Shown one piece after another: positions 11,700-20,847 of a DNA stretch of 64,000 nt. Origin of the DNA: Adiantum capillus-veneris (lineage: Eukaryota; Streptophyta; Polypodiopsida; Polypodiales; Pteridaceae); the NCBI GenBank assembly GCA_014529385.2, contig CM043960.1, positions 27,729,896 to 27,793,895 of the forward strand. The letters are read 5' to 3'. The position numbers and the translations under genes were made by a program. The first letter of the stretch is position 1, and each line of letters opens with the position of its first letter. Below the pieces are notes generated by a model. That model saw only the letters and a list, made by a program, of their open reading frames with translations. It had not been told where the DNA came from and ran no database searches.

Positions 11700-13040
11700 A
11701 TGGCCAACTCTACTTCGCAAAGGCGACCAAAGGATGAGGTCACAGCACTTGCATGCCACAACACTAGAGGTGTAGATGATGAGTGGGTGCCACAAGAGTT
11801 CACCAAAGGTGCTTGGGTATACATGCAACCATCTGCTGTTGGCCCTCATCGTGTGCGGAATCGTGCAAACTTGGATCTTCATTGGAAAGGAAAGCTCCTT
11901 GGCTTCAAGAACTGCAAAGACAAGGGGACCATAGCCATTGTGCAACATGTTTTCTCAATGTCAACCATGCACTTGCAACAACCACCTCGATTTCCAACAC
12001 ATTGTAAGTACATGTTTTGAGAATACAAAGCTAGGTGTGAAATCACAGTGTAATGTTATTATGGATTCATACTTAACATTTGTCATGCATTTATAGTCAT
12101 ATTTCCATCCACGTTGGTGGAGGAGCAGCCACTACATAGTCTCTCCGGCACATTCAATGCTATACATGCGGATATTGGAGCAATAATGTTCCCGCATCTT
12201 TGCCCAACCAAACTGGTTCAAAGAAGGATTTTCTTCTATCCTCACTCCTATATTGTCCCTACTTCTACACAATCATTTGGAACGCTTGAACCCATCAAAG
12301 TAACTTCCTTATTAAGTATGGAGTGGCCGGTCCCAGATTTGTGGTCGGTAGCATCTTTCAAGCAAAAGATGATAATGGATGTCCAAAACTCTTTGAAATA
12401 CTCTAAAGCTTCTAGGGCTGTGGGATTGAGCTGGTGTTTGCCTATTCATTGTTTTGTGCACATTTTTAAAGAGTTTGGATTTGTGGAGACTACCACAATG
12501 CTTGTATGTAAAGATGCGCATTACGAGGAATTAGGAAGGCTTTTAGAAGAGGACTGGGTTTTTGTGGAGGGCATGCACAACGGGGACCGGTACCGTTGTA
12601 AGGTTGGAGCTTTAGGTATTGGAATGCGCTATTTGAAATCCCGCACCTCCTTGTACATACGATTTCACTATGATCGTTGGATGTGCAAGCTTGGAGTGTG
12701 GACTCCCTTACAAAGTGTAGACGGCGCAATTGCAAGCTTTGACATTGCAGTGAAGATGCCCAACAATGCTTTGGAGGCAGTCCAAGTGAACAAGCATTGG
12801 ACTCTTAGTAATGTTCGAGAACATTTGGTTATTATGGGTTTTGAGGCCCTTCAACAAGCACAATTTCATTTACAAGGTCACAAGGTGAGAATCCTTCCAC
12901 CACATTTTCAATACATCATGGTTTGTCGATCATTAGATGCTTATTGTAATGAATGTCCGCAGATTGGGAAGAGAATGGAAGACAAATTGAAGGTCGAGGA
13001 GGACTGGGGGATAGATGGAACTATGCTATCGATCTTATAA
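11700..13040 (+). CDS. Orphan gene 1 of cassette D (415 aa, two exons)
   Basis: Exon 1 is 11700-12003 (ATG in CAACCATGGCC). A 93-bp intron at 12004-12096 runs from GTAAGT to a TTTATAG acceptor. Exon 2 is 12097-13040. The phase-1 junction joins both open frames exactly, giving 415 aa. I do not recognise the family. The protein is rich in Trp, Cys and His. Residues about 25-75 (WVPQEFTKGAWVYMQPSAVG, then LDLHWKGKLLGFKN) look like a small beta-rich, possibly chromatin-reader-type module, but that is only an impression. The C-terminal half contains RSLDAYCNECPQIGKR. It is the first gene on the plus strand of D, 247 bp before orphan gene 2. No stop or frameshift is seen, so it is probably functional. 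Confidence 0.7.
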
Positions 13041-13085
13041 CTTTGTAACTCTTGCAATTTTCATATTGATCCCCGCTGTAATCAA

Positions 13086-13109
13086 CATGATTTGCTTCGG
13101 CAAATCATG
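13086..13109 (+). terminator. C(UUCG)G hairpin after orphan gene 1
   Basis: A perfect 10-bp stem, CATGATTTGC pairing with GCAAATCATG, closes on the loop TTCG. A UUCG loop closed by C-G is one of the most stable RNA tetraloops. It lies 46 bases after the stop codon in the presumed 3' UTR. A role in 3'-end formation or mRNA stability is inferred. Confidence 0.7.
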
Positions 13110-13198
13110 CCTTTGAATATAATTTTTTGCATTGGGATGAGAAATCATTTTTTGGTGAAAGTGCCTTTCTTTTTTAATGTCTTAAAAAAAGGGTACAT

Positions 13199-13205
13199 TA
13201 TAAAA
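13199..13205 (+). promoter_or_regulatory. TATA box of orphan gene 2
   Basis: TATAAAA in the context ACATTATAAAAGGGG, 83 bases before the ATG at 13288. It gives orphan gene 2 its own promoter in the short gap after orphan gene 1. Confidence 0.65.
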
Positions 13206-13287
13206 GGGGGGCCACCTAACTCATTCACTATTTTCACTTTTGCAACTCTTAAGCTCCTCCACTCTCTATCCACACCCCAGGCTAAAC

Positions 13288-14865
13288 ATGGATGCTGCCA
13301 CAGCCTCTGCATCTGTACCCACATCCACCCCTTTGTCACGCTTCATCCTCTTCCTCGAGGACACCAAATACAAAGGGAAGTTGGACCTCCACACCTTTTT
13401 TACTCGTCTCCCTGACCTTGACGCCACAGTTGCCCTTCACATGGATGCATTTGAGGAGATTTCTGCATTCATGGAGGAGCACATCATAAAATATTCTGTA
13501 TCTATCCCCCCACATGCAGGGATCTGGGTGCCTTGCGATCTTTTGCGCTATATACACAAAGGTGATCGCCCATTCTCCAAGCGGTTGCAACGATTCCAAG
13601 AAATTGCAACCAATGCAGGCCATTACTTGGATGAGCAAGCCCCTGGGGTATCAGCGCTCAAGAAGCGCAAGTTGGGGGTGGAGTACCTTTCTCGGCTCGC
13701 AACATTTATCCTCTTGGTGAGCGAGGAACCTAAATTGGAGGAGCTCCGCTTACCACACCTTCAAATTGGGTCCTTTATCAAGGACACCAAGGAGCAGCAG
13801 GTTATCCCCATGAACCCTGCAGCGGAAGGAAAAGCACACCAGCTCGAGTACCCTAGGGGTCTTGAGGAAGTGGTTGAGAAATCCATAGTTGCGGCTGGCC
13901 CTAGTGACACTCCAATGCCACTACCACTGACGGATGTGGCTATCCCAGAGGTAGAAATTAGCCGCTTCTCCTCAGTGTTAGTGGATGGGGAGGATTTTGT
14001 GTTCCTGCATGATTTGGAAAAAGCATTTGGCCTGCGCATGGATGAATGCTTGAGCGTGCTATGCAACAGCAGCAAATGTCCCTTAGACAATACGCCAGAT
14101 GCCCTAGAAAGCAAGCTCTTGCCACATGGGGACTCTGTTGCTGACACTATTGCATTTGTATGTGCGGAGGTCCTGGCAGCAGAGCAGTTGCACGTGGCTG
14201 ATAAAGATTTCCAAGCCACGCAAGCCAAGGTTGAGGCTGCTAGGATGCCTATGCCATTATGCAACCTCCCATCTAATGATCCAAAGCTTGTATCTATGGT
14301 GCATGGGAGCATTGACTTGGATGCAAAGGGCAATAGGGAGGAGGACGACAAGGAGCAGGAGGTAAACTGTATCCTAATTTTCATGTTACTATTTTATCCT
14401 TCGTTGTCTTTTTTCTCAACCTTCATCGGTTTATGACAGAATGTTGTGGAGGTTGATGATTTTGCTGCAAGGACGGGTGGCAAGCGGAGGGGCTTTGGAC
14501 CTCAAGATTCCCTTGCGCATTACCTCGGACAACTCCCCCCTGGCGATGTGGCCATTATCCATAATGAATTTACTCCCCAAGCCCATTTTATGACTTGGTC
14601 GTTAAAAGCTTTGAGAAAGTTTTTGTGTTTGAGTACCATTGCTCAAACTGCGCATCAAGTGTTCCTAGTGCGTAGATCCCTTGTATGCACAGCGTTTGGC
14701 ACTGGCTTTCGTGGTAAAGTGCTTGCCCAGATAGGGATACATGCTTCCATTGGCTCAACTGACCCAAATGCCATAGCGCAGTCCCTCTTGACTGGGGAGT
14801 TGCCTTACGCGCAAAATAGGCGCCAAGAAATGGTCAAAAAAATTCTGAACTCCTCAGATACATGA
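13288..14865 (+). CDS. Orphan gene 2 of cassette D (499 aa, two exons)
   Basis: Exon 1 is 13288-14361, the intron is 14362-14439 (78 bp, GTAAAC to GACAG), and exon 2 is 14440-14865. The phase-0 junction joins KEQE to NVVEVDDF in frame, giving 499 aa. I chose the ATG at 13288 because it lies 83 bp after a TATA box; the open frame upstream lacks an ATG. I do not recognise the family. Visible parts are an alpha-helical N-terminal region (residues 15-170), a Pro-rich linker, a Cys-containing segment near FVFLHDLEKAFGLRMDECLS, an acidic stretch (NREEDDKEQE) just before the intron, and a basic turn (GGKRRGFG) followed by a compact C-terminal domain. An AATAAA signal follows the stop. It is convergent with the H3 gene. 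Confidence 0.7.
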
Positions 14866-14888
14866 TGTAAAATCACCGTGCTAGAAGG

Positions 14889-14894
14889 AATAAA
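14889..14894 (+). terminator. AATAAA polyadenylation signal of orphan gene 2
   Basis: AATAAA lies 24 bases after the stop codon at 14865, in GAAGGAATAAAAAATATTTG. Spacing fits a plant near-upstream element. Confidence 0.6.
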
Positions 14895-15968
14895 AAATAT
14901 TTGAAATTGTCTCTCTATATTGCAAATTCTTTTCAATCTGATTTGTCAATCTTGAAATTTGTTTCAATTGGTGATATGAATTGTTTTTTGACTTTGTTAT
15001 TTCAAGGTATGTAATTGCAGTCAATTTGAGTATAATTGTGATTTTTAAGTACCCTAGGGGGTTAGATTAGCCTATAAGGGGCAAAAAATGCCTGGCCACA
15101 AGGGCGCGCAAATGGCCCATCCATCAAAGTTTTGGATGGGCCATTTGCGCGCTGTCGTGCTGTGACATGTACATAGTGGGAACACATGCTACAAGAGTTA
15201 TCTTGTAACTTTTTAGATACATAATTATATTTCCTATAATGTACATATGCATATGTAAGTATAAATATAAGCTTTCTATCTCATCTTATTATTTATCTCA
15301 AGGGTAATGTATTCTTACTTTACCATCAAAAAATACTATGGGAAAAGTGTCAATAGCTCCACCTCTTTAACTTGGGGCAAAAAGCATTGATTCTTTCTTT
15401 CTACCATCTCATTATTATCTCACACCCTATTTAGATCCTATATCTAGAGAAATTTCCAATCTATATATATTCTATGTATTTTTCTTATATTTCTTTTTAA
15501 ATAGCTACTAGGAGGGAATCAAATCCTAGTGGGACACTAGGTGGCATGATTTCAAAGATACACTTATTTTAATGCATTATTGCAAGCATGATTACAAAAC
15601 TTTGTCAAGGAGCAATGTCATGCTTTCATATGGCATGAGGTGTCCTTTGGAATCAAATGAAAGTCTAGGCTAAGGGGACCACATGAAGACTTTTGCTGCC
15701 AGAAATGGACCCTATTTTGATGAATCTTTTACACAAGGTTCCAATCCGAATTGGAAAATGATTTTAAAATGAAAATCGTAGCTAATGAGCTGAAGTTTCT
15801 GCCCATATTTTTACTTTTTTATTTGGAGCTATGGTTGAGGAGATATGATCAAAATACTGGACCCCAGTCTGCCCACATCATGCAGGGACAGCTCATTTCC
15901 AACTTTTCCAATTCCTGTTCACACTGGCTCCTCTCTTCTTGTGTAAACCCTTGGGGGTTCCCTTCACC

Positions 15969-15975
15969 TATAAAA
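15969..15975 (+). promoter_or_regulatory. TATA box in element C left LTR
   Basis: TATAAAA in CACCTATAAAAGGGGACC. It would start the element transcript at about 16000, placing the small ORFs of the LTR in the R/U5 part of the RNA. Confidence 0.75.
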
Positions 15976-16518
15976 GGGGACCTCTTCTTCCTTGGAAAGA
16001 ACTCAAGCATTCAAGCCATTGATGAGAGGAATTCTTGAGGGAGTGAGTAGTAATGCCTAATTGTACTTAGCCCCATTAACATAAGCCCAAGCCTACACTT
16101 TCTCCTAGAGGAAAACTAGCCATTCTTGTACGCCATCCTTGGAGGATCAACTCTAATCAAAGAAGGTGTTGTACTTGGCATATCAATCAACGTTGAATTC
16201 TCCCCTCTTCTTCTCTCTCCCATCAATAATGGTGCCGAAGGGTTTCAAGTAAGATGTGTTCTACATTGATGTTTTCTTGATTTCTTGTTGTTTTCATTTT
16301 CATCTCTAATCCAACATATATATATGTACCTAATCTCATCTCCTTAACCAAACCTATCTCTCTCATTCTTAGTAATTCATCCTCTCTAGGTTCTCTTTGC
16401 TACAGGTACATCTCTCCCCGCAGTATCCTTATTGCCTACGGGCAAGAATAGGGCTTGGGAGGGAAACTTCTCATCTCTTCACTTCTCTCGTATCTACATT
16501 TCTCACATACTATCCTAG

Positions 16519-16737
16519 ATGAATAACCCACATGATGATCATTTCTATCGCTTTCACTCTGTACGATCTATTAGAATTAACGTATGGATTAGCCGTAAAA
16601 TACACTTTCAACAACGTATAGTGTTTCTCTTCGGCCCTGAAAGGCTCAATGAAATACTTCTATCACCGGATCCCATCATACTACCTCTCATAGACTATAA
16701 TTTTTCTTTTGATGTAAGCGTAGTTATCTTGCTATGA
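16519..16737 (+). CDS. Small LTR-encoded ORF 1 (72 aa), unknown
   Basis: ATG to TGA frame inside the C left LTR. Its last 46 residues are about 48% identical to those of the next ORF (shared FQ..I..LFG..RLN.I..S..P.ILP.I.Y..S.DV). Codons for the shared residues often differ synonymously, for example Ser TCT versus AGC and Leu CTC versus TTG, so similarity is higher at the protein than at the DNA level. That pattern suggests a real coding sequence. The TGA overlaps the next ATG as ATGA. Family unknown. The same ORF recurs in the right LTR. Confidence 0.5.
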   Translation: MNNPHDDHFYRFHSVRSIRINVWISRKIHFQQRIVFLFGPERLNEILLSPDPIILPLIDYNFSFDVSVVILL

Positions 16738-16946
16738 ACCAAGAGGATTTGTACACACAATTAATCCCAATCACTAGGCAAAATATATATATTATGGTAA
16801 GCACAAAACTACAATTCCAAAGAACAATTCGTAGCCTATTTGGTCAGCCAAGATTGAATGCCATTAACTCATCCATTAACCCTTTCATATTACCCATGAT
16901 ACGATATGACCATAGCCTTGATGTTTTCATCTTCGTATTGTTTTGA
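16734..16946 (+). CDS. Small LTR-encoded ORF 2 (70 aa), unknown, paralogue of ORF 1
   Basis: Begins within the stop of ORF 1 (ATGA) and ends TGA at 16946. It shares the pattern FQ..I..LFG..RLN.I and P.ILP.I.Y..S.DV with ORF 1 and seems to derive from an ancient tandem duplication with a period of about 215 bp. It lies downstream of the LTR TATA box, so it would be in the 5' leader of the element RNA. No known domain is recognised. Confidence 0.5.
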   Translation: MNQEDLYTQLIPITRQNIYIMVSTKLQFQRTIRSLFGQPRLNAINSSINPFILPMIRYDHSLDVFIFVLF

Positions 16947-17148
16947 CATTCTCTTTTGCGTTCTTTCTTTGTGTGTGTGTGAGTGCAAGAGAGAAAGAGT
17001 GAGTCTTCTTTGATTGCACTTCTTTCCAAACCCTAGTCTTCATGCATCCATGGTTTAACTCCTTCATATAGTTTTTGTTGAGTTCTCTCACAAACTCTCA
17101 CAGCCATAAGCCCGGTGCTTTCCTGGCAAGACCGCAAATTTCTCGACA

Positions 17149-17545
17149 GCGCCCTTGTGGCCAGGCATTTTTTTGCCCCTTATAGGCCAATCTACCCCCT
17201 AGGGTACTTAAAAAGCACAAATTTATTGCAATGGATTGGTTTTGCATCATTTATTTAAATGCAACCTTTTATGGAAATTCCAGTATATGTTCACACTCAA
17301 GGACACTAGAAAAGCTCAAATCAATTATGAAATGAAGTTTCCAACAAACTATCACTTGCTTTAGCTCTACCTACTACACCCTTGCACCAAAAAGTCAAAT
17401 TACATTGGACACTTGGTTTCACAATATGTTATTTGTTTTGATATCCTATAAGGAATTCAAAGCTTGAAATGACCAAAAAAAGATGTCCATAAGGATCCAT
17501 ATAAAATATTGATGCAAAACCAATAGGTTTTAGTAAATTTGGTTA
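17149..17545. other. Cassette D sequence after the left LTR: palindrome 1 right arm and spacer
   Basis: GCGC (17149-17152) is the target duplication. 17153-17214 completes palindrome 1. 17215-17545 is an AT-rich spacer without a frame; its two edges are themselves inverted repeats (ATTGGTTTTGCATCA at about 17236 and its reverse complement near 17508). Confidence 0.75.
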
Positions 17546-17714
17546 TTTTAAGTACCCTTGGGGGTAGATAAGCCTACAAGGGGCAGAAAAAGGCCTGGCC
17601 ACAAGGGCGCGCAAATGGCCCATCCATCAGTTTTGGATGGGCCATTTGCGCGCCCTTGTGGCCAGGCCTTTTTCTGCCCCTTGTAGGCTTATCTACCCCT
17701 AAGGGTACTTAAAA
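17546..17714. repeat. Long palindrome 2 of cassette D
   Basis: Arms of 81 bp (17546-17626 and 17634-17714) pair with one mismatch around a 7-base loop (TCAGTTT). The arms include ggccacaagggcgcgc. It would form a very stable hairpin in RNA or a cruciform in DNA. It lies between the convergent stop codons of orphan gene 2 and the H3 gene. A role in two-sided termination, small-RNA production or replication is speculative. It also fits a palindromic miniature element. Confidence 0.92.
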
Positions 17715-17870
17715 TGCACAAATTTACTGAAATTGACTGCAATTACATACAGAACTTGAAATTACAAAGATAATAGACAGAGTAGACACAACTGTTGATC
17801 ATATTGTCATTGGAAAGTCAAATCATTACAAAGATAAGGGTGTGCAATACAAAAAGAGGGGTAACTTCGG

Positions 17871-18427
17871 CTAATGCTCGAAGTCTCGTCGCAATCGTCG
17901 TGCAAGCTGCATATCTTTTGGTTGTATTGTCACTCGCTTTTCATGAATGGCACATAGGTTGGTATCTTCCAACACTGAAATGATGTGGGCCTCTGCAACT
18001 TCTTGAATAGCCTCTAGCGCTATTGCTTGCATTCTATACTGATTTCCATAGCTTTGAAGCACTTCCTTCACAGTGCGAGCAAAGGGGGCGCGTCGAATCA
18101 AGAGCTCCGTCGTCTTCTGGTAGTGGTGGATTTCTGCAAATGCCCTTGCTATTTTTCGGCGCCGCTGCGGTTGTCTTGGGGGCACTTGCACATTTGCTGG
18201 CGGGCGGCGTGAAGGCTTCTTGAAAAACTTAGACTTGCGTCTGTTTACATGCTTAGGGGCTGGTTTTGCAGCCTGTTCTAATTCTTCCTCTTCCCTTGGT
18301 TGCCGATCTTGTCGTGTGGGGAGAGCTCCCTTGCCTTGAGGCAATGTCTTCCCCCCAACGGCCACCCGGTGTGTGCGCGGTATTTTTTCTCGTAGCCATG
18401 GTGGCTCACTCTCTGATTCGGTGTCTG
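17871..18427 (-). pseudogene. 5'-truncated copy of the D histone H3 variant
   Basis: This duplicates 27132-27688. The translated part, from about residue 115 of the 298-aa protein to the C-terminal DFEH, is identical to the full gene. At 18427 identity stops and the sequence becomes the gag leader of element C, so the promoter, ATG and residues 1-114 (with the H3-like N-terminus) are missing. The frame happens to stay open into C on the antisense strand, but that extension is accidental. Confidence 0.9.
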
Positions 18428-18452
18428 CTAGGGTGAGAGTTTGTGGGTAACC
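18428..18452. other. Rearrangement junction between D sequence and element C
   Basis: Only 25 bases separate the end of the duplicated D segment from the gag ATG at 18453. A gypsy element should have a PBS and leader here, joined directly to the left LTR; both are absent. Confidence 0.85.
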
Positions 18453-20828
18453 ATGGGTGATCATGTTGAGCAACAGGGTATGCATTTTGACCCAGCAACA
18501 ATGCAAATGTTTCAAGCATTTGCAATGTTCATGCAACAACAACATGCTACTGAAAGAAGGGAGATTTCAGCAACGAAGGCCATACAAGCGGTCGTCAACA
18601 GAATGGATCAGTTCAATGGCAAAGATGTAACCAAGTACTTACGCGAGTATGTGAAGGAGATGGAGCTGCATCGCGTGTCAGAAGGTGAGATGATTCAAAG
18701 CTTTGAGCTAGTTGTTGCTCCAGAAATTAGGGAGCATGTTAGGGCAATTAAAGATGGGCATGGGAGAAATTGGGAAGAACTCAAAGTAGCTTTAAAGGAG
18801 GAATATTTCATGGAGGACTCTGAGAGAGTGACCAAAAGGACATTCTTAGAATGGGTAGTCAAGCCAAAGCAAGGACTATCAATAACAGAGCTACTTAGGG
18901 AATTTGAGCGGCGCTATGTACAACTCACTAGGACAGAAAGGGCCACACTAGATGCAGAGAAGATAGATCTTTTCTTACAAGCTGCAGGTAAAGAGTTTCA
19001 AGAAAATTTGGAGCTTCTTCTTGAAGATAAAGATGCTGAGCAAGGACTAAAGACCGACTGGAATGAGGTTGAAGGTGCTGTCTTGCTGCTTGCCAAACGA
19101 CAAAGAAGAAGGGACAAGATGGTAGTAAACACTACAAGTCCTTCCACCTCAACTTCTGACAAAATGGTAAAGCCTACTTTTATCGCTCCTAAGTTTGATG
19201 AGTCCATGCTAGATGAGCTTGTGAAGGGAATGCGTGACTTGAAGGTGAAGTTTGCAAAGCTTGAAGGAAAAGGCCAACCATCAGGGCCACTTCCTAGGCA
19301 AAGACAACAGCCCAAAGAAGGGTTTGTTAATAGATGTATTTGGTGTGATAGTACAAACCATGTAAGAAGGGATTGTGATGATTTTAGTGATGCTTTGTCA
19401 AAAGATGTTGTCTTTTTTAAGGATGGTAAAATCCACTTAAGAGAGACAGGTCTACCCTTGAGAACTAACTTTGGGAAGGGGGGAATGCAAACCTTAGTTG
19501 AAGATATGGCAACCAAGCATGCCACCTCTTCAGTTGAGGCAGCTACTTATGGAGTAAAAATTGAACATTTTTGTGATGAAGAAGTGAGTGACCATCATGG
19601 TCAAATTTGGCCAAATGTCATGCAATTAGCTAAAAAGGGAAAGCTTACAAAAGAGATTCTATATGAAGCAGGCGATTGCATACGTCTAGAAACAGGATGG
19701 AATGATCCAGTGGACTCATTGTCAGTGCATGCCTACATTACAAAATGCCAACAAAATGAGGCAATTGTAGAAGAGAAGCGCAGACGTGAGAATGCTGATG
19801 AAGGACCATCAAAAAGAGCTTCTAGAAGTGGGGGAAGAAGCGACTCAATGCCTTCTCAAACACCCTCAACACAAGGAGCATCTCCACCTGAAGTACTCAT
19901 GGAGGAGTCTACAACAGGAAAGAAGAAAGAGCCAACGAAATGTAAGACAAAAGGCCCAACTTATAAACTACAATCTGATATTGAGGTTGCTACAGATTTA
20001 AAGAAAGTCTTGGAGGAAAGGATCTTGAATAGCAAGATTGAGTTTACTTTGGGAGAAGTTCTTGGCATTGCAAAGCGTGAATTCCATGAGGAGATCATTG
20101 ACATCATCAAGAGAAAGAGGCAAACCCTTGCTGAAGTTTCTCGTCCACAGGTTGAAGGGGAAACCTCAAAGACACAAGGGATGCAACTGCAAAATAAGGA
20201 GAATGATGGAGCTGTGGTAGGATGCTACCAATCTAGTGGGAGAGTGAAGCAAGTGCATTTCTCAAATGATGATGAAGAAGTTGAAGATATTCCTAGGAGT
20301 TACTATTCACGAAGTCATTGGGCAAGGGCTACTACAGAAACTTTGGTCAAGGTAGGTGATCTTGAAGAGCCATTTGTTGCCTTGATTGACCATGGTTCAG
20401 AAATAAACATAATGTCAAAGAGTCTCTACAACAAGTGCAAATGGCCAATGGACACAGATCATGGTTGGATGGTAAAAGTGGCAAACAATTCATCCGGTGA
20501 ATTGTATGCAGCATGTCCAGGTGTGAAGGTGACAATAGGTGATGTAAAGATTGACCAAAACTTCTTTGTACAGGATACATCTTCATATCATCTCATCCTT
20601 GGACAGCCCTACATTGTGGGAGTTCGAATGGAAACAAAGGTAATGGACGATGGTTCAGCATATGCTAGGATACGTAGCAAAGATGGTAAACGTGCTGTCC
20701 AATTTCTCACAGTTTGTGTAAACCATGAAAGAAATCGTGATAACCTCAGAGAAAACCCTCTACCAAAGGTGAGCAAAGAGTTTCATGATCATAGAGAAAT
20801 GATGGGTTTTGGCCAAGTACCATTGTAA
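18453..20828 (+). CDS. Element C Gag-protease (791 aa)
   Basis: The ATG at 18453 (ACCATGGGTGAT) opens a single frame. Residues 1-230 are an alpha-helical capsid-type Gag ([38 protein letters not shown]). A zinc knuckle [14 protein letters not shown] (CX2CX4HX4C) is encoded at 19335-19376. A charged linker with Lys-rich and Ser/Pro-rich runs follows. The retropepsin domain has [13 protein letters not shown] at about 20379-20417 and [11 protein letters not shown] further on. The active site is D-H-G, not D-S/T-G; the catalytic Asp is kept. The frame ends GFGQVPL at 20828, just after a candidate -1 frameshift signal leading into pol. The ORF is intact. Confidence 0.92.
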   Translation: MGDHVEQQGMHFDPATMQMFQAFAMFMQQQHATERREISATKAIQAVVNRMDQFNGKDVTKYLREYVKEMELHRVSEGEMIQSFELVVAPEIREHVRAIKDGHGRNWEELKVALKEEYFMEDSERVTKRTFLEWVVKPKQGLSITELLREFERRYVQLTRTERATLDAEKIDLFLQAAGKEFQENLELLLEDKDAEQGLKTDWNEVEGAVLLLAKRQRRRDKMVVNTTSPSTSTSDKMVKPTFIAPKFDESMLDELVKGMRDLKVKFAKLEGKGQPSGPLPRQRQQPKEGFVNRCIWCDSTNHVRRDCDDFSDALSKDVVFFKDGKIHLRETGLPLRTNFGKGGMQTLVEDMATKHATSSVEAATYGVKIEHFCDEEVSDHHGQIWPNVMQLAKKGKLTKEILYEAGDCIRLETGWNDPVDSLSVHAYITKCQQNEAIVEEKRRRENADEGPSKRASRSGGRSDSMPSQTPSTQGASPPEVLMEESTTGKKKEPTKCKTKGPTYKLQSDIEVATDLKKVLEERILNSKIEFTLGEVLGIAKREFHEEIIDIIKRKRQTLAEVSRPQVEGETSKTQGMQLQNKENDGAVVGCYQSSGRVKQVHFSNDDEEVEDIPRSYYSRSHWARATTETLVKVGDLEEPFVALIDHGSEINIMSKSLYNKCKWPMDTDHGWMVKVANNSSGELYAACPGVKVTIGDVKIDQNFFVQDTSSYHLILGQPYIVGVRMETKVMDDGSAYARIRSKDGKRAVQFLTVCVNHERNRDNLRENPLPKVSKEFHDHREMMGFGQVPL

Positions 20829-20847
20829 AGCGGGATTGCAGTGGTAC
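20804..20847 (+). promoter_or_regulatory. Candidate programmed -1 ribosomal frameshift signal
   Basis: The heptamer G-GGT-TTT (20804-20810) fits X-XXY-YYZ in the gag frame. A 6-base spacer follows, then an 8-bp stem GTACCATT (20817-20824) with AGTGGTAC (20840-20847), one T-G wobble and a 15-base loop. A shift at this site enters exactly the pol frame, which is open from there onward. Gag stops at 20826-20828 inside the stem-loop. The layout is the classic retroviral one. Confidence 0.65.

Larger units (their letters stand above)
15153..17148 (+). repeat. Element C left LTR (1996 bp)
   Basis: Starts TGTCG and ends CGACA, with GCGC on both sides. It lies 9261 bp from its twin at 24414. A TATA box lies at 15969 and two tandem small ORFs at 16519-16946. 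Because GCGC also follows it directly, it looks like a solo LTR joined to the right flank. Confidence 0.9.
14980..17300. repeat. Long palindrome 1 of cassette D, split by the element C LTR
   Basis: The left arm core is 15043-15123. The right arm starts at 15133, is cut after 15152 by the LTR of element C, and resumes at 17153-17214. The core includes ggccacaagggcgcgc and the apex ccatcca/tggatgg. Weaker inverted similarity extends outward: 14980-15042 matches the outer flank of palindrome 2 (17715-17775), and 17215-17265 matches 17490-17545 in reverse complement. Palindromes 1 and 2 are therefore tandem copies of one module placed between the convergent gene pairs of D. Confidence 0.85.

Noticed and set aside
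13761-14384. 207-codon minus-strand frame opposite orphan gene 2
   Set aside because: It lies entirely within exon 1 and intron of the plus-strand gene, which has promoter, splice and polyadenylation signals.
15751-16038. 95-codon frame around the element C TATA box
   Set aside because: It crosses the promoter and transcription start, and has no similarity to the neighbouring small ORFs; likely chance.
16230-16242. TGGTGCCGAAGGG inside the element C LTR as a primer-binding site
   Set aside because: It lies within the LTR in both copies. The LTR ends are fixed by the PPT, the TG/CA ends and the GCGC duplication, so a PBS cannot be here.
18998-19525. 175-codon minus-strand frame in element C gag
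   Set aside because: Shadow of the intact Gag frame.
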